DNA from: Desulfobacterales bacterium
GTDB lineage: Bacteria > Desulfobacterota > Desulfobacteria > Desulfobacterales > DTYH01
Reading direction: 5' to 3'
Assembly: GCA_012961955.1 (NCBI GenBank)
Contig: DTYH01000162.1
Location: forward strand, 1 to 36,692
Length of the DNA stretch: 36,692 nt
Within the stretch, counting starts at the first letter, position 1. The number at the start of each line of letters is the position of its first letter. Shown piece after piece: positions 18,784 through 27,415 of the stretch. A model generated the notes under the pieces. That model worked only from the letters and a program-made list of their open reading frames with translations. It searched no databases and was not told the origin of the DNA. The translations under genes were made by a program, and so were the position numbers.

Positions 18784-20679
18784 ATGAAAGAGTTGGCCCA
18801 AACTGGATGCGTTATTAACACAAAAAAGGACTCATTACAAAGGAAAAGAGTATCTACCAAGGACCTCCTGACCGTCTTGGCTCTTGTTGCTGCATCGTTT
18901 CTAATATATGCGAACACGCTTCAGGGAGATTTTGTATGGGACGATAGGGCCCTGTTTGTGGAGCATTTCAACGTCTGGCAATGGAAGAATCTCAAGCAGT
19001 TAGTCACCTCTCAGGATAACCTGTTTGTAGGCCGATATACCGGCTACTACCGGCCATTTCCCAACCTGACCTTCCTCCTGGACCGATATCTCTGGGATCA
19101 AAACCCCGCAGGGTATCACCTGACCAATATAATCTTCCATGTCCTTGCAACACTCTGTGTATACTGGATGGCTGTTATCCTTTTTAAGCAACGGGGGCTC
19201 GCATTTTTGGGCGCGTTATGTTTTGCATGGCATCCCGTGCATACGGAGGATGTTGCCTGGATCAATGGTCGAAACAACGTTATCTCAAGCCTTTTCTACA
19301 TCCTTTCTTTTATTCTCTACGTTAAGTACGTAAAAAATGAAAAATCTAAGGCCAGGTATTACTGGCTATCCCTTCTTTCCTTTTCGCTCTCTCTTTTTAG
19401 CAAAGAGTATGCCCTCACATTTCCTCTTATTGTGGCTTGCCGCGAATGGACTCTCCGGTGTACAAGCTTAAAGGAAAGGGTTTCGAGAATTGCCAATAGA
19501 ACATCCCCATACATTATTATTATCCTGTTATATCTCCTTGTAAGGTCGATGGTACTCCCGGCCCATGGTATAAAATTCATGCACTGGGATACTTTTTGGA
19601 TGAGGGTTCTTACGCTCCCTAAGACGTTTGTGATTTATCTAAGGCTACTCATTCTTCCTTCTAATCTCTCGGTCCATCACGAGACCACGCTTATTACATC
19701 GATACTTGACCCTATGCTCTGGATAGGATTGGCGGTTTCTGCGTGTTATGGTGCCATACTCTATTATGTGTATTCATACTCAAAAGCATCTTTTCTGATG
19801 CTTGCATGGATCATTCTTACACTGACACCGGTCCTTAACATTATTCCGCTCTCAGATGATGGCAGATTCGTAGCTGAGCGCTATCTCTATCTACCGTCAG
19901 CGGGTTTTTCCATCATCGTAGGTCAGTTGGTCGTACGCTTCTGGCATATATGGCGCAGCCGAAAGGAAAAGCTGGTATCCGTCCTTCCTTTTCTTTTCGG
20001 ATGTCTGTTACTCGAATGGTACGCATTCGGGACCCTCAACAGAAACCTATCCTGGCGAAGCGAACTTGCCTTATGGAAAGACGCAGTAGCCAAAAGGCCC
20101 ATCTCCTACAGGCCGTACTTCAATCTCGCTGTTGCTTACAGGAATGCAAAAAAATATGAGGCTGCTGTTGAGATGTTTGAAAGGGCCTATTGGATGGCCT
20201 CGAGGCCCGAAGACAGAGGGCTTATCCTTAGCAATATCGCTAATGTTTATTACGCCATGAAGGTATACGATATTGCTGAGGCACGCCTTAAGGAAGCCAT
20301 TTCCCTGTCACCAGGGAATGATGGGATTTACAATCTGCTAGGAAACGTGTATTTCATGGAACATAATTTTACAAAGGCGCTTGAACAGTACATGAAGTCC
20401 GTGGAGATTAATCCAACAAATAAGGATGCTCTGATAAATATTGGTATGACATATTTTAAGATGGGAAAGATAAACGAAACAATTGAACATCTTCAAAGGG
20501 TTAAATCTATGATTCCCGATGACGGGAGGCTCTATTACTATTTAGGTTCGGCCTATGATATGAATGGCATGTATAATGAGGCTGCAATATGTTATGCTAT
20601 CTATCTGAAGCTTTTACCATATGATCTAAACCATCAACGGATTGCTATCCGTCTGAGGAGAATGGAAGCAGCCCCTTGA
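18784..20679 (+). CDS. TMTC-like polytopic membrane protein with C-terminal TPRs; putative O-glycosyltransferase
   Basis: LIYANTLQGDFVWDDRALF ... YYRPFPNLTFLLDRYLWDQNPAGYHLTNIIFHVLATLCVYWM ... ALCFAWHPVHTEDVAWINGRNNVISSLFYILSFILY ... LFSKEYALTFPLI, closely following the TMTC family pattern; four or more TPR motifs at the C-terminus. Confidence 0.85.
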   Translation: MKELAQTGCVINTKKDSLQRKRVSTKDLLTVLALVAASFLIYANTLQGDFVWDDRALFVEHFNVWQWKNLKQLVTSQDNLFVGRYTGYYRPFPNLTFLLDRYLWDQNPAGYHLTNIIFHVLATLCVYWMAVILFKQRGLAFLGALCFAWHPVHTEDVAWINGRNNVISSLFYILSFILYVKYVKNEKSKARYYWLSLLSFSLSLFSKEYALTFPLIVACREWTLRCTSLKERVSRIANRTSPYIIIILLYLLVRSMVLPAHGIKFMHWDTFWMRVLTLPKTFVIYLRLLILPSNLSVHHETTLITSILDPMLWIGLAVSACYGAILYYVYSYSKASFLMLAWIILTLTPVLNIIPLSDDGRFVAERYLYLPSAGFSIIVGQLVVRFWHIWRSRKEKLVSVLPFLFGCLLLEWYAFGTLNRNLSWRSELALWKDAVAKRPISYRPYFNLAVAYRNAKKYEAAVEMFERAYWMASRPEDRGLILSNIANVYYAMKVYDIAEARLKEAISLSPGNDGIYNLLGNVYFMEHNFTKALEQYMKSVEINPTNKDALINIGMTYFKMGKINETIEHLQRVKSMIPDDGRLYYYLGSAYDMNGMYNEAAICYAIYLKLLPYDLNHQRIAIRLRRMEAAP

Positions 20680-20697
20680 GTTCGAAGCTGCTTCCAT
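20662..20697. terminator. Hairpin at the convergent gene ends (11-bp perfect stem, no obvious U-tract)
   Basis: ATGGAAGCAGC (20662-20672) - 14 nt - GCTGCTTCCAT (20687-20697), spanning the TGA of the TMTC-like gene and facing the pilin gene end. Confidence 0.45.
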
Positions 20698-20747
20698 CAA
20701 TGACTGGCAATTATTTCTAGCCATAGTCAAAAATAGTAAGGAGCATA

Positions 20748-21122
20748 CTAGCTACTGCTGCCGGTTGAACCATCATCAACAACACTGAAGGTATAATCAC
20801 CACTGGCATGTTTGGCAGTTATTGTAAATACATCAGCGCCAGAGGCTGCAACATGTGTTTCAACATTCGCAGTGCTCCTGAAACCACCTAGAGACAAAGC
20901 GGCATCGTCTATTGAAACACCTGGATGATCCGTTAGATAGGCCATTGCTGCTGTGTAGGCGTTCTTCACATCTGACTGGGCCGCCTTTTCATACGCCCGT
21001 TTCCGATAGCTGATAAAGTTCGGTATAGCAATGGCTGCCAGGATACCGATGATGGCAATAACGATCATCAGCTCAATCAGGGTAAAACCTTTTTCGTCCT
21101 TTTTTCTGAGTCTTTGTAACAT
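20748..21122 (-). CDS. pilA: Type IV pilin (PilA-like)
   Basis: MLQRLRKKDEKGFTLIELMIVIAIIGILAAIAIPNFISYRKRAYEKAAQSDVKNAYTAAMAYL...: G/FTLIEL prepilin peptidase motif. GAGGAGGGG RBS just upstream of the ATG at 21122. C-terminal tail VVDDGSTGSSS. Confidence 0.93.
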   Translation of the reverse strand: MLQRLRKKDEKGFTLIELMIVIAIIGILAAIAIPNFISYRKRAYEKAAQSDVKNAYTAAMAYLTDHPGVSIDDAALSLGGFRSTANVETHVAASGADVFTITAKHASGDYTFSVVDDGSTGSSS

Positions 21123-21239
21123 ATTAAGTCCCCTCCTCAGTAATTTTTGTTTATGTTTACAAATTGGCGCCAATCAAATCTTTATCATTGCTTACCCGTC
21201 AACCACCTCCCCTCTTACTTGATATTTGTCAAATAAAAA

Positions 21240-21254
21240 GCAAAAATCGTACCG
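21240..21254 (-). promoter_or_regulatory. Candidate sigma-54 (-24/-12) promoter for the pilin gene
   Basis: Minus strand CGGTACGATTTTTGC: GG and GC separated by 10 nt as in TGGCACGNNNNTTGC; about 118 bp upstream of the pilin ATG and correctly oriented. Confidence 0.5.
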
Positions 21255-21367
21255 TAGCTAACGAAAAGTAGATAGAAACTCTGTAACCTGTTGATAATTT
21301 AGGGGGTATGATACAAAAGTCATGCTGCTACAGATGAATAAGTTTTAGTCACTTGACATGACTAAGA

Positions 21368-21382
21368 TGACAAAAATTGTCA
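21368..21382. promoter_or_regulatory. Palindromic candidate enhancer-binding site (UAS) upstream of the sigma-54 promoter
   Basis: TGACAA-AAA-TTGTCA perfect inverted repeat, about 130 bp upstream of the -12 element. Confidence 0.35.
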
Positions 21383-21488
21383 TATCCCTTACAAATTTTG
21401 CAAAATCTCGAAGAAAGAAAGATAACAAGCTGTTAGGATTTGATAAATCCGCCCAGCCCCCAGGCTAGGCGATACAATAGACAGGCAA

Positions 21489-22890
21489 CTATCGATCTCT
21501 GGTCTCCGACCCTTTATCCCCAATCCCCAGCTTTTCCATTCGGTACCTTAGTGACCGAAGGCGTATACCGAGAAGCTCAGCAGACTTCTGTTTCGATCCA
21601 CCGGTTATCTCCAAGGCACTTGTAATATACCCCCCTTTTTCTATTTCAGCCAGCACCTCATCCAGGTTTATGCCAGCAGGGGTTACTTCAAGCCGTGGAC
21701 GGCTCTCTTTTACCACCCCTTTCCGATACAGAGAGAGCCAGGCTTTCAGGCAATATAATTTGGTAGTAGAGAGCGCCACACTTCGCTCAATCATATTTTC
21801 AAGCTCCCGAACATTGCCCGGAAAATCGTACCTACTGAGAAGATCGAGAGCATAAGACGAGAGTTTGTTTATCGATTTCCCGATCTCATTCGAGTACTTT
21901 TCCAAAAAATGTTGAGCGAAAGCGGGGATATCTTCTTTTCTCTCTCTCTCAAGGGCGGGACCCTGATATGGATAACATTCAATCGATAATATAAGTCTTC
22001 TCTAAAGTTACCTGCGATAACCTCATCTTCCAGGTTCTTGTTTGTGGCCGATATAATCCTGATATCCACACCAAGATCGTGTGTTTCTCCTACCGGCTTG
22101 AATGCCTTCTCCTGAACTACCCGAAGTATCTTTATTTGAATAGAAGGGGAAAGATCACCTATTTCATCCAAAAAAACAGTGCCACCATTTGCCAGCTCAA
22201 ACAGACCCCTCTTATCCTCAAGTACTCCAAGTAAACGCACCTTTTCTGTGACCAAAGAGCTCGATCTCCATCAGGGTTTCAGGTATTCCCCCACAGTGGA
22301 TAATCACAAAGGGTTTATCCTTTCTGTCACTGTTATTGTGGATGGCCCTAGCGATCAATTCTTTTCCAGTTCCGCTCTCCCCACTGATCAATATATTGGC
22401 CTTGGTGCTAGGCTACCTGCCTGATCATACCGTATATCTTCATCATCTCAGGGCTATTGCCTATAATAGTCCCAAAATGGCATGTCTCCTTTAACCTAGC
22501 GTCTATGACCTTCTTTTCGTGTTCGAGAGTCCCCCTCTCCAGTGCATTCTTGATCGTCTCTCTCAACTCATTAACGTTGAAGGGCTTTGGAATAAAATCG
22601 TAAGCTCCGTCACGTACTGCTTCCACAGCAGCCTCAGTCGTGGCAAAAGCCGATATCATTACTGCTACAACCTCTGGCTGGAGCTTTTTTGCAGCCCGTA
22701 ACACTTGTAGCCCATCTATCTTACGCATCCGTATATCACAAAGCACAAGATCAAAAACGTTTTGCTCAAGCAGATGGATAGCCTCCTCTTCGTCTCGTGC
22801 ACAAACCACTCCATACCCTTCCCTGGTTAGCATAAGTTCTAAGAATTCCCTCATGCTCAAATCGTCGTCTACGATTAATATATTCGGCAT
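21489..22890 (-). pseudogene. NtrC-family sigma-54-dependent response regulator (receiver-AAA+-Fis HTH), frameshifted
   Basis: Receiver [27 protein letters not shown]...; AAA+ pieces [23 protein letters not shown] and GAFT/ELANGGTVFLDEIGDLSPSIQIKILRVVQE; ALDLLSRYDFPGNVRELENMIERSVAL; Fis-type HTH SALEITGGSKQKSAELLGIRLRSLRYRMEKLGI. Split over several frames by indels near 22411, 22229, 21940 and probably 21757. Confidence 0.85.
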
Positions 22891-24200
22891 GACTCATCTT
22901 TGAATACAATGTTACCCTCTACCATGGTTAAAACCGCTTTTCCTTTTAAATTCCAGCCCTGGAATGGCGTATTGCGGCTCTTCGAGCGAAAGGTATTTGG
23001 ATCTACAGTGAACCTCTTTTCAGGATCGATAATGGTGAGGTCTGCAGGGGCATCTGGTTTTAGGCCGACATGACCAAGGCTCAGTATCCGGGCGGGATTT
23101 ATTGACATCTTAGAAACAAGATCAGATATATCCAAGGCTCCACTTTCTACCAGCTTTAATCCTAAAGGGAGGGATGTCTCAAGACCAACAATACCGTTTG
23201 CTGCAGCATCGAATTCCAGGTCTTTTTCTATACTACTGTGAGGAGCATGATCTGTAGCTATCACATCAATGGTTCCATCCGCAAGTCCTTCTATTATTGC
23301 TTCACGATCCTTAGCTGCCCTTAACGGAGGATTTACTTTGGCCATGGTGCTGTAATCAAGAAGAGCCTCATCAGTCAATGAAAAATAATGAGGCGCTGTT
23401 TCAGCCGTAACCCGAACACCTCGAGCCTTAGCCATTCTGATCAGGTCTACCGATTCTGCTGTACTGACATGAGCTATATGGAGCGGAGCATCTGTCAATT
23501 CACAAATGGCAATATCCCTTGCAACCATCACCGTTTCCGCAGCATTGGGTATCCCCCGAAGCCCAAGGCGCGTGGCAACAAATCCTTCATTCATTACTCC
23601 CTTTGCAGAAAGATAAAGGTCTTCACAGTGGGATATTACCGGAATACCAAACCGCTTTGCATACTCCAAGGCGCGCCTCATTAACCGACTGTTCATTACC
23701 GGACGGCCATCGTCAGATACCGCTACCACACCTGCTTCCTTTAACTCACCGTATTCAGCCAAAGCCTCTCCAGAAAGTCCGCAGCTAACCGCCCCAATGG
23801 GGTAGACCCTGACCGAACCCGCCTCTTTCGCCTTTTTCAAGATAAAGTCAGTGACAGACCTGTTGTCGTTCACAGGATATGTATTGGGCATACAGCATAT
23901 GGCCGTGAACCCTCCGTGGGCAGCTGCCAGGCAACCAGACCTAATCGTTTCTTTATACTCGTGGCCAGGTTCGCGAAGGTGTGTATGCATGTCAATAAGT
24001 CCTGGCACCACCCATTTCCCCGAGGCGTCAATAACTTTGACTTCGCGTTCTTTGAGATCATTCCCCTGTCCGCTTTTTCCTCTTTTTTGTACTGGATCAC
24101 AGATATCAACAATCCTGCCATCCTCTATCAGTATATCCTTCAATCCATCGATACCAGTCTCTGGATCAATGATCCGCCCACCCTTAATCAGCAAAGGCAT
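22875..24200 (-). CDS. pyrC: Dihydroorotase
   Basis: [28 protein letters not shown]...[44 protein letters not shown]...[20 protein letters not shown]; full length. Confidence 0.95.
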   Translation of the reverse strand: MPLLIKGGRIIDPETGIDGLKDILIEDGRIVDICDPVQKRGKSGQGNDLKEREVKVIDASGKWVVPGLIDMHTHLREPGHEYKETIRSGCLAAAHGGFTAICCMPNTYPVNDNRSVTDFILKKAKEAGSVRVYPIGAVSCGLSGEALAEYGELKEAGVVAVSDDGRPVMNSRLMRRALEYAKRFGIPVISHCEDLYLSAKGVMNEGFVATRLGLRGIPNAAETVMVARDIAICELTDAPLHIAHVSTAESVDLIRMAKARGVRVTAETAPHYFSLTDEALLDYSTMAKVNPPLRAAKDREAIIEGLADGTIDVIATDHAPHSSIEKDLEFDAAANGIVGLETSLPLGLKLVESGALDISDLVSKMSINPARILSLGHVGLKPDAPADLTIIDPEKRFTVDPNTFRSKSRNTPFQGWNLKGKAVLTMVEGNIVFKDESCRIY

Positions 24201-24295
24201 TCTAAACACCCCCGCGGGAAAATTATGAGTGAAAAGGAATCATGAACAGCATTGTGGTGTTCTCCTCAGTCATTCTGGACGTGTTTTATGTTTTT

Positions 24296-24363
24296 GTCAT
24301 TCTGAACGGAGCTAAGCCGACTCAAGAATCTCCTGAGATGCTTCGCTTGCGCTCGGCATGACG
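24296..24363. repeat. REP-like inverted repeat between pyrB and pyrC
   Basis: GTCATTCTGAACGGAGC...GAATCTCCTGAGATGCTTCGCTTGCGCTCGGCATGAC; ends form an imperfect inverted repeat of the common GTCATTCTGAACG type. Confidence 0.5.
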
Positions 24364-24391
24364 GCCCTCTTCACTTTCCACTCTTCACTTT

Positions 24392-25327
24392 TCACTCCTT
24401 AACCCGGTTACAGACAAGATAGAGCAGGGCCATTCGCAAGGCGACACCGTTTGCAACCTGTTCCAATATAACCGAATGCGGCCCATCTGCCACCTCGGGA
24501 GATATCTCAACACCACGATTTAGAGGCCCAGGGTGCATAATGAGCACGTCATCTTTTGCTCGGGACAGACTGTCTCTATCCAACCCGTAGAGCCGGGCAT
24601 ACTCTCTCTCCGAGGGAAAAAGAAAAGTCTCCTGTCGCTCTTTCTGGATGCGGAGCACCATTATCACGTCAGCATTAGAAATGGCCTCATCAGGATCAAA
24701 TGTCACTTTGGCCCCCATCCTTTCTATCCCTTTAGGAATCATCGTGGGAGGACCAGTCAATATCACCTCAGAGCCCATCTTTGTAAAACCGACAATGTTT
24801 GATCTTGCCACGCGGCTGTGCGCAATATCTCCAATGATGCTAATTCGCAGCCCATCGAGTCGTCCTTTCTTTTCCTTCACAGTCATCAAGTCAAGCAGAG
24901 CCTGCGTTGGATGGGCGTGCATTCCATCCCCGGCATTGATTATGGAGGACTGAACCAATTTGGCAAGCATATGCGGCACCCCTGACGCATTGTGCCGAAT
25001 CACAATTACGTCAGGATTCATAGCCTCCAGATTCTTAGCCGTGTCAAAGAGTGTCTCTCCTTTTACCATACTGCTTGTGGAACCAGAAAGACTGACCGTG
25101 TCTGCACTCAGCCTTTTGGCTGCAACCTCAAACGAGGTCCTTGTCCGGGTGCTCGGTTCATAAAAAAAGAGTACGATGGTTTTTCCTCGCAGGGTTGGAA
25201 CCTTCTTAATAGAACGGGTAGATATCTCTTTAAGGGATTCCGCAGTATTAAGGATAAATTCTATCTCCTCAACACTTAGGGATTCCATATCTAGGATATC
25301 TTTCCTTGTAAAATTCATAAATCGCAA
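24392..25327 (-). CDS. pyrB: Aspartate carbamoyltransferase catalytic subunit
   Basis: [40 protein letters not shown] ... [42 protein letters not shown] ... [13 protein letters not shown]. Confidence 0.96.
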   Translation of the reverse strand: MRFMNFTRKDILDMESLSVEEIEFILNTAESLKEISTRSIKKVPTLRGKTIVLFFYEPSTRTRTSFEVAAKRLSADTVSLSGSTSSMVKGETLFDTAKNLEAMNPDVIVIRHNASGVPHMLAKLVQSSIINAGDGMHAHPTQALLDLMTVKEKKGRLDGLRISIIGDIAHSRVARSNIVGFTKMGSEVILTGPPTMIPKGIERMGAKVTFDPDEAISNADVIMVLRIQKERQETFLFPSEREYARLYGLDRDSLSRAKDDVLIMHPGPLNRGVEISPEVADGPHSVILEQVANGVALRMALLYLVCNRVKE

Positions 25328-25449
25328 AAAAAAACCTTAACCCCGAAAAGGAAAAAGTTTTTCAAACATAACGAATGCCATGATTATGGACTATATCTTT
25401 TATGATTAACACTTTACAGCCTGCCAAGTCAAGACCAAAAAAGACCCCT

Positions 25450-26097
25450 TCAGTGGAGTATCTTTCCCAACCTATTCCACCGTACATCAAACCTTTCCTT
25501 ATCCCATGACCAGTAGATAATAAAGGCCTTACCCCTTATTGCAGAGAAGTCCACAACCCCCCAGAATCTGCTGTCATAGCTATGATCTCGATTGTCACCC
25601 ATGACAAAGAAGGAATGGGGAGGAATTTTCATCGGCCCAAAATTATCACGCGGCCTGATCGACTTAGGCATAATGAAGGGATCTGAATACATCCCGTAAG
25701 GGTCATTAAATGGTCTGTTATTAATAAATATCTTCTTGTCTTTGATCATTAGGAGATCACCAGGCAATCCAATAATTCTCTTGATGAAATCCTTGTTTGG
25801 GTCTTCCGGAAATTTAAATACAATAATATCTCCTCTCTTCGGCTGTTTGATAGAGATTATTGGCTCGCTTACAAAAGGTATCCTGATCCCATAAATAAAC
25901 TTATTTACTAGGATATGATCTCCAATCAACAGTGTGGGCTCCATTGACCCTGAAGGAATCTTGAATGCCTGTACCACAAAAGTCCGGATAAAAAGAGCTA
26001 AGATAACGGCAATTAGAATTGCCTCTACATATTCTCTCAGAACACCCTTTTTAGTATCCTTTTCTGGATAGCTATCCGATTTCAAAACGTTTAACAT
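25450..26097 (-). CDS. lepB: Signal peptidase I
   Basis: FKIPSGSMEPTLLIGDHILVNKFIYG...GDIIVFKFPEDPNKDFIKRIIGLPGD...FVMGDNRDHSYDSRFWG. Confidence 0.95.
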   Translation of the reverse strand: MLNVLKSDSYPEKDTKKGVLREYVEAILIAVILALFIRTFVVQAFKIPSGSMEPTLLIGDHILVNKFIYGIRIPFVSEPIISIKQPKRGDIIVFKFPEDPNKDFIKRIIGLPGDLLMIKDKKIFINNRPFNDPYGMYSDPFIMPKSIRPRDNFGPMKIPPHSFFVMGDNRDHSYDSRFWGVVDFSAIRGKAFIIYWSWDKERFDVRWNRLGKILH

Positions 26098-26239
26098 TCT
26101 ATTTCAAAAGTCAGTCTATTCTCCCTAGTACCGGTTGTAAGAATTGAAAGCTCAAAGTTGAAAGCGCACCGGTTGATCGACTTTCAGGTTTGAGCTTTAA
26201 ACGTTCACCTTAAAAGCTTTGGATAACCACTTAACCCTC

Positions 26240-27415
26240 TCAACGTAAGACACCTGGTAATGGGTGTTGGGGTTGGCTCAAGAAAAACTTTCCGTTCTGA
26301 ATCCATTCTTTAAGAATTTCAGCGATTTCTCTTGCCTTAACAACACTTGAGAGAGGAACGGTGGGAACATTTTGTCCATTAAATTCTATTGTCCCGCTTT
26401 TGAGTTGAGCATAACTGACCGTGCCATAGCTTTTTGAGATCCCATTTGGATAATCGTTACTGTAATCTACAATCTGAGTAAATATTTCCTCGTCAGACAC
26501 GGCTGTATACTCTACAATCTCTTCGTTCAGTATTGGTATAGGTACACCCAGTCCAACCGCCAACGAACACCCGTATCCCTGCAGGCTTACCCCAACAAGC
26601 CACTTTGGGCTCATCTTTTTTAGATCTCCCATCACAAACAATGTTCCTGCTGGGACCATCGGGACCCCTTTCTTCGTCCGTTTTACTCGGGGCCTGTGCT
26701 GGGTACCATGCCAAGCCACAAAACCCTGAGCACCACCCAGGAATATCCTTGTGCCAATACCTATCGTTTTATAATACGGATCGTTTAACAGGGGACTCAA
26801 TTGACCAGCTGAACAATAGTTCGCATTCCCCGCATTAGGTCTTAGTGTACCCATGTAGGTATAGATAGTCCTTTCGGATAGATTTATGGCGCAATTGTAG
26901 TTCTGATACCCATTCCTAGGATTGCACAGTATTGCCTGTGGCAAGTCTTTCAGGGTGACCTCTTTCTCAATTCCCCGATTTGGGTAACAATTGGTGCCGT
27001 ATGCCGTGGCCTTCAAATGTACCTTCTTTCCAGCTACTAGATCCTGAATCACGTGACCTCCGCCATAATTAAATTCTCCTGGAAAAACCCTGTTCAGCGG
27101 ATCTTCCTCGCATGGTTCTGTGGCTCCGATATAAATATCTACTGCTGCTAACCCCGCATAGGCAGGTACATTGTTGAGCCATACCTTAGATGCCTTGATG
27201 GTAGGCACTGATTGTCCAAAGTTGATGAACGCGCCAGAGGAGCACATGGGGGCAAATGTACCTGTTGTAACCACATCCACCTCGGCTGCAGCCTCAACTG
27301 GCCCCTTTTTTCTAACAATGTCAATGATTTCCTCTGCTGTAACTACCACCACCGTCCCTTCCTTAATCTTTTGGTTGATTTCCTGGTAAGTCTTTTCTAC
27401 CTGGTATTTCTTCAT
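26240..27415 (-). CDS. DUF39 / homocysteine biosynthesis family protein
   Basis: MKKYQVEKTYQEINQKIKEGTVVVVTAEEIIDIV...AAAEVDVVTTGTFAPMCSSGAFINFGQSVPTIKASKVWLNNVPAYAGLAAVDIYIGATE; matches the DUF39/HcyBio pattern. Confidence 0.88.
   Translation of the reverse strand: MKKYQVEKTYQEINQKIKEGTVVVVTAEEIIDIVRKKGPVEAAAEVDVVTTGTFAPMCSSGAFINFGQSVPTIKASKVWLNNVPAYAGLAAVDIYIGATEPCEEDPLNRVFPGEFNYGGGHVIQDLVAGKKVHLKATAYGTNCYPNRGIEKEVTLKDLPQAILCNPRNGYQNYNCAINLSERTIYTYMGTLRPNAGNANYCSAGQLSPLLNDPYYKTIGIGTRIFLGGAQGFVAWHGTQHRPRVKRTKKGVPMVPAGTLFVMGDLKKMSPKWLVGVSLQGYGCSLAVGLGVPIPILNEEIVEYTAVSDEEIFTQIVDYSNDYPNGISKSYGTVSYAQLKSGTIEFNGQNVPTVPLSSVVKAREIAEILKEWIQNGKFFLSQPQHPLPGVLR

Noticed and set aside
21446-21470. GC-rich GCCCAGCCCCCAGGCTAGGC as the terminator of the NtrC gene
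   Set aside because: The stem is short and mismatched, with no U-tract on the minus strand; support too weak to annotate.
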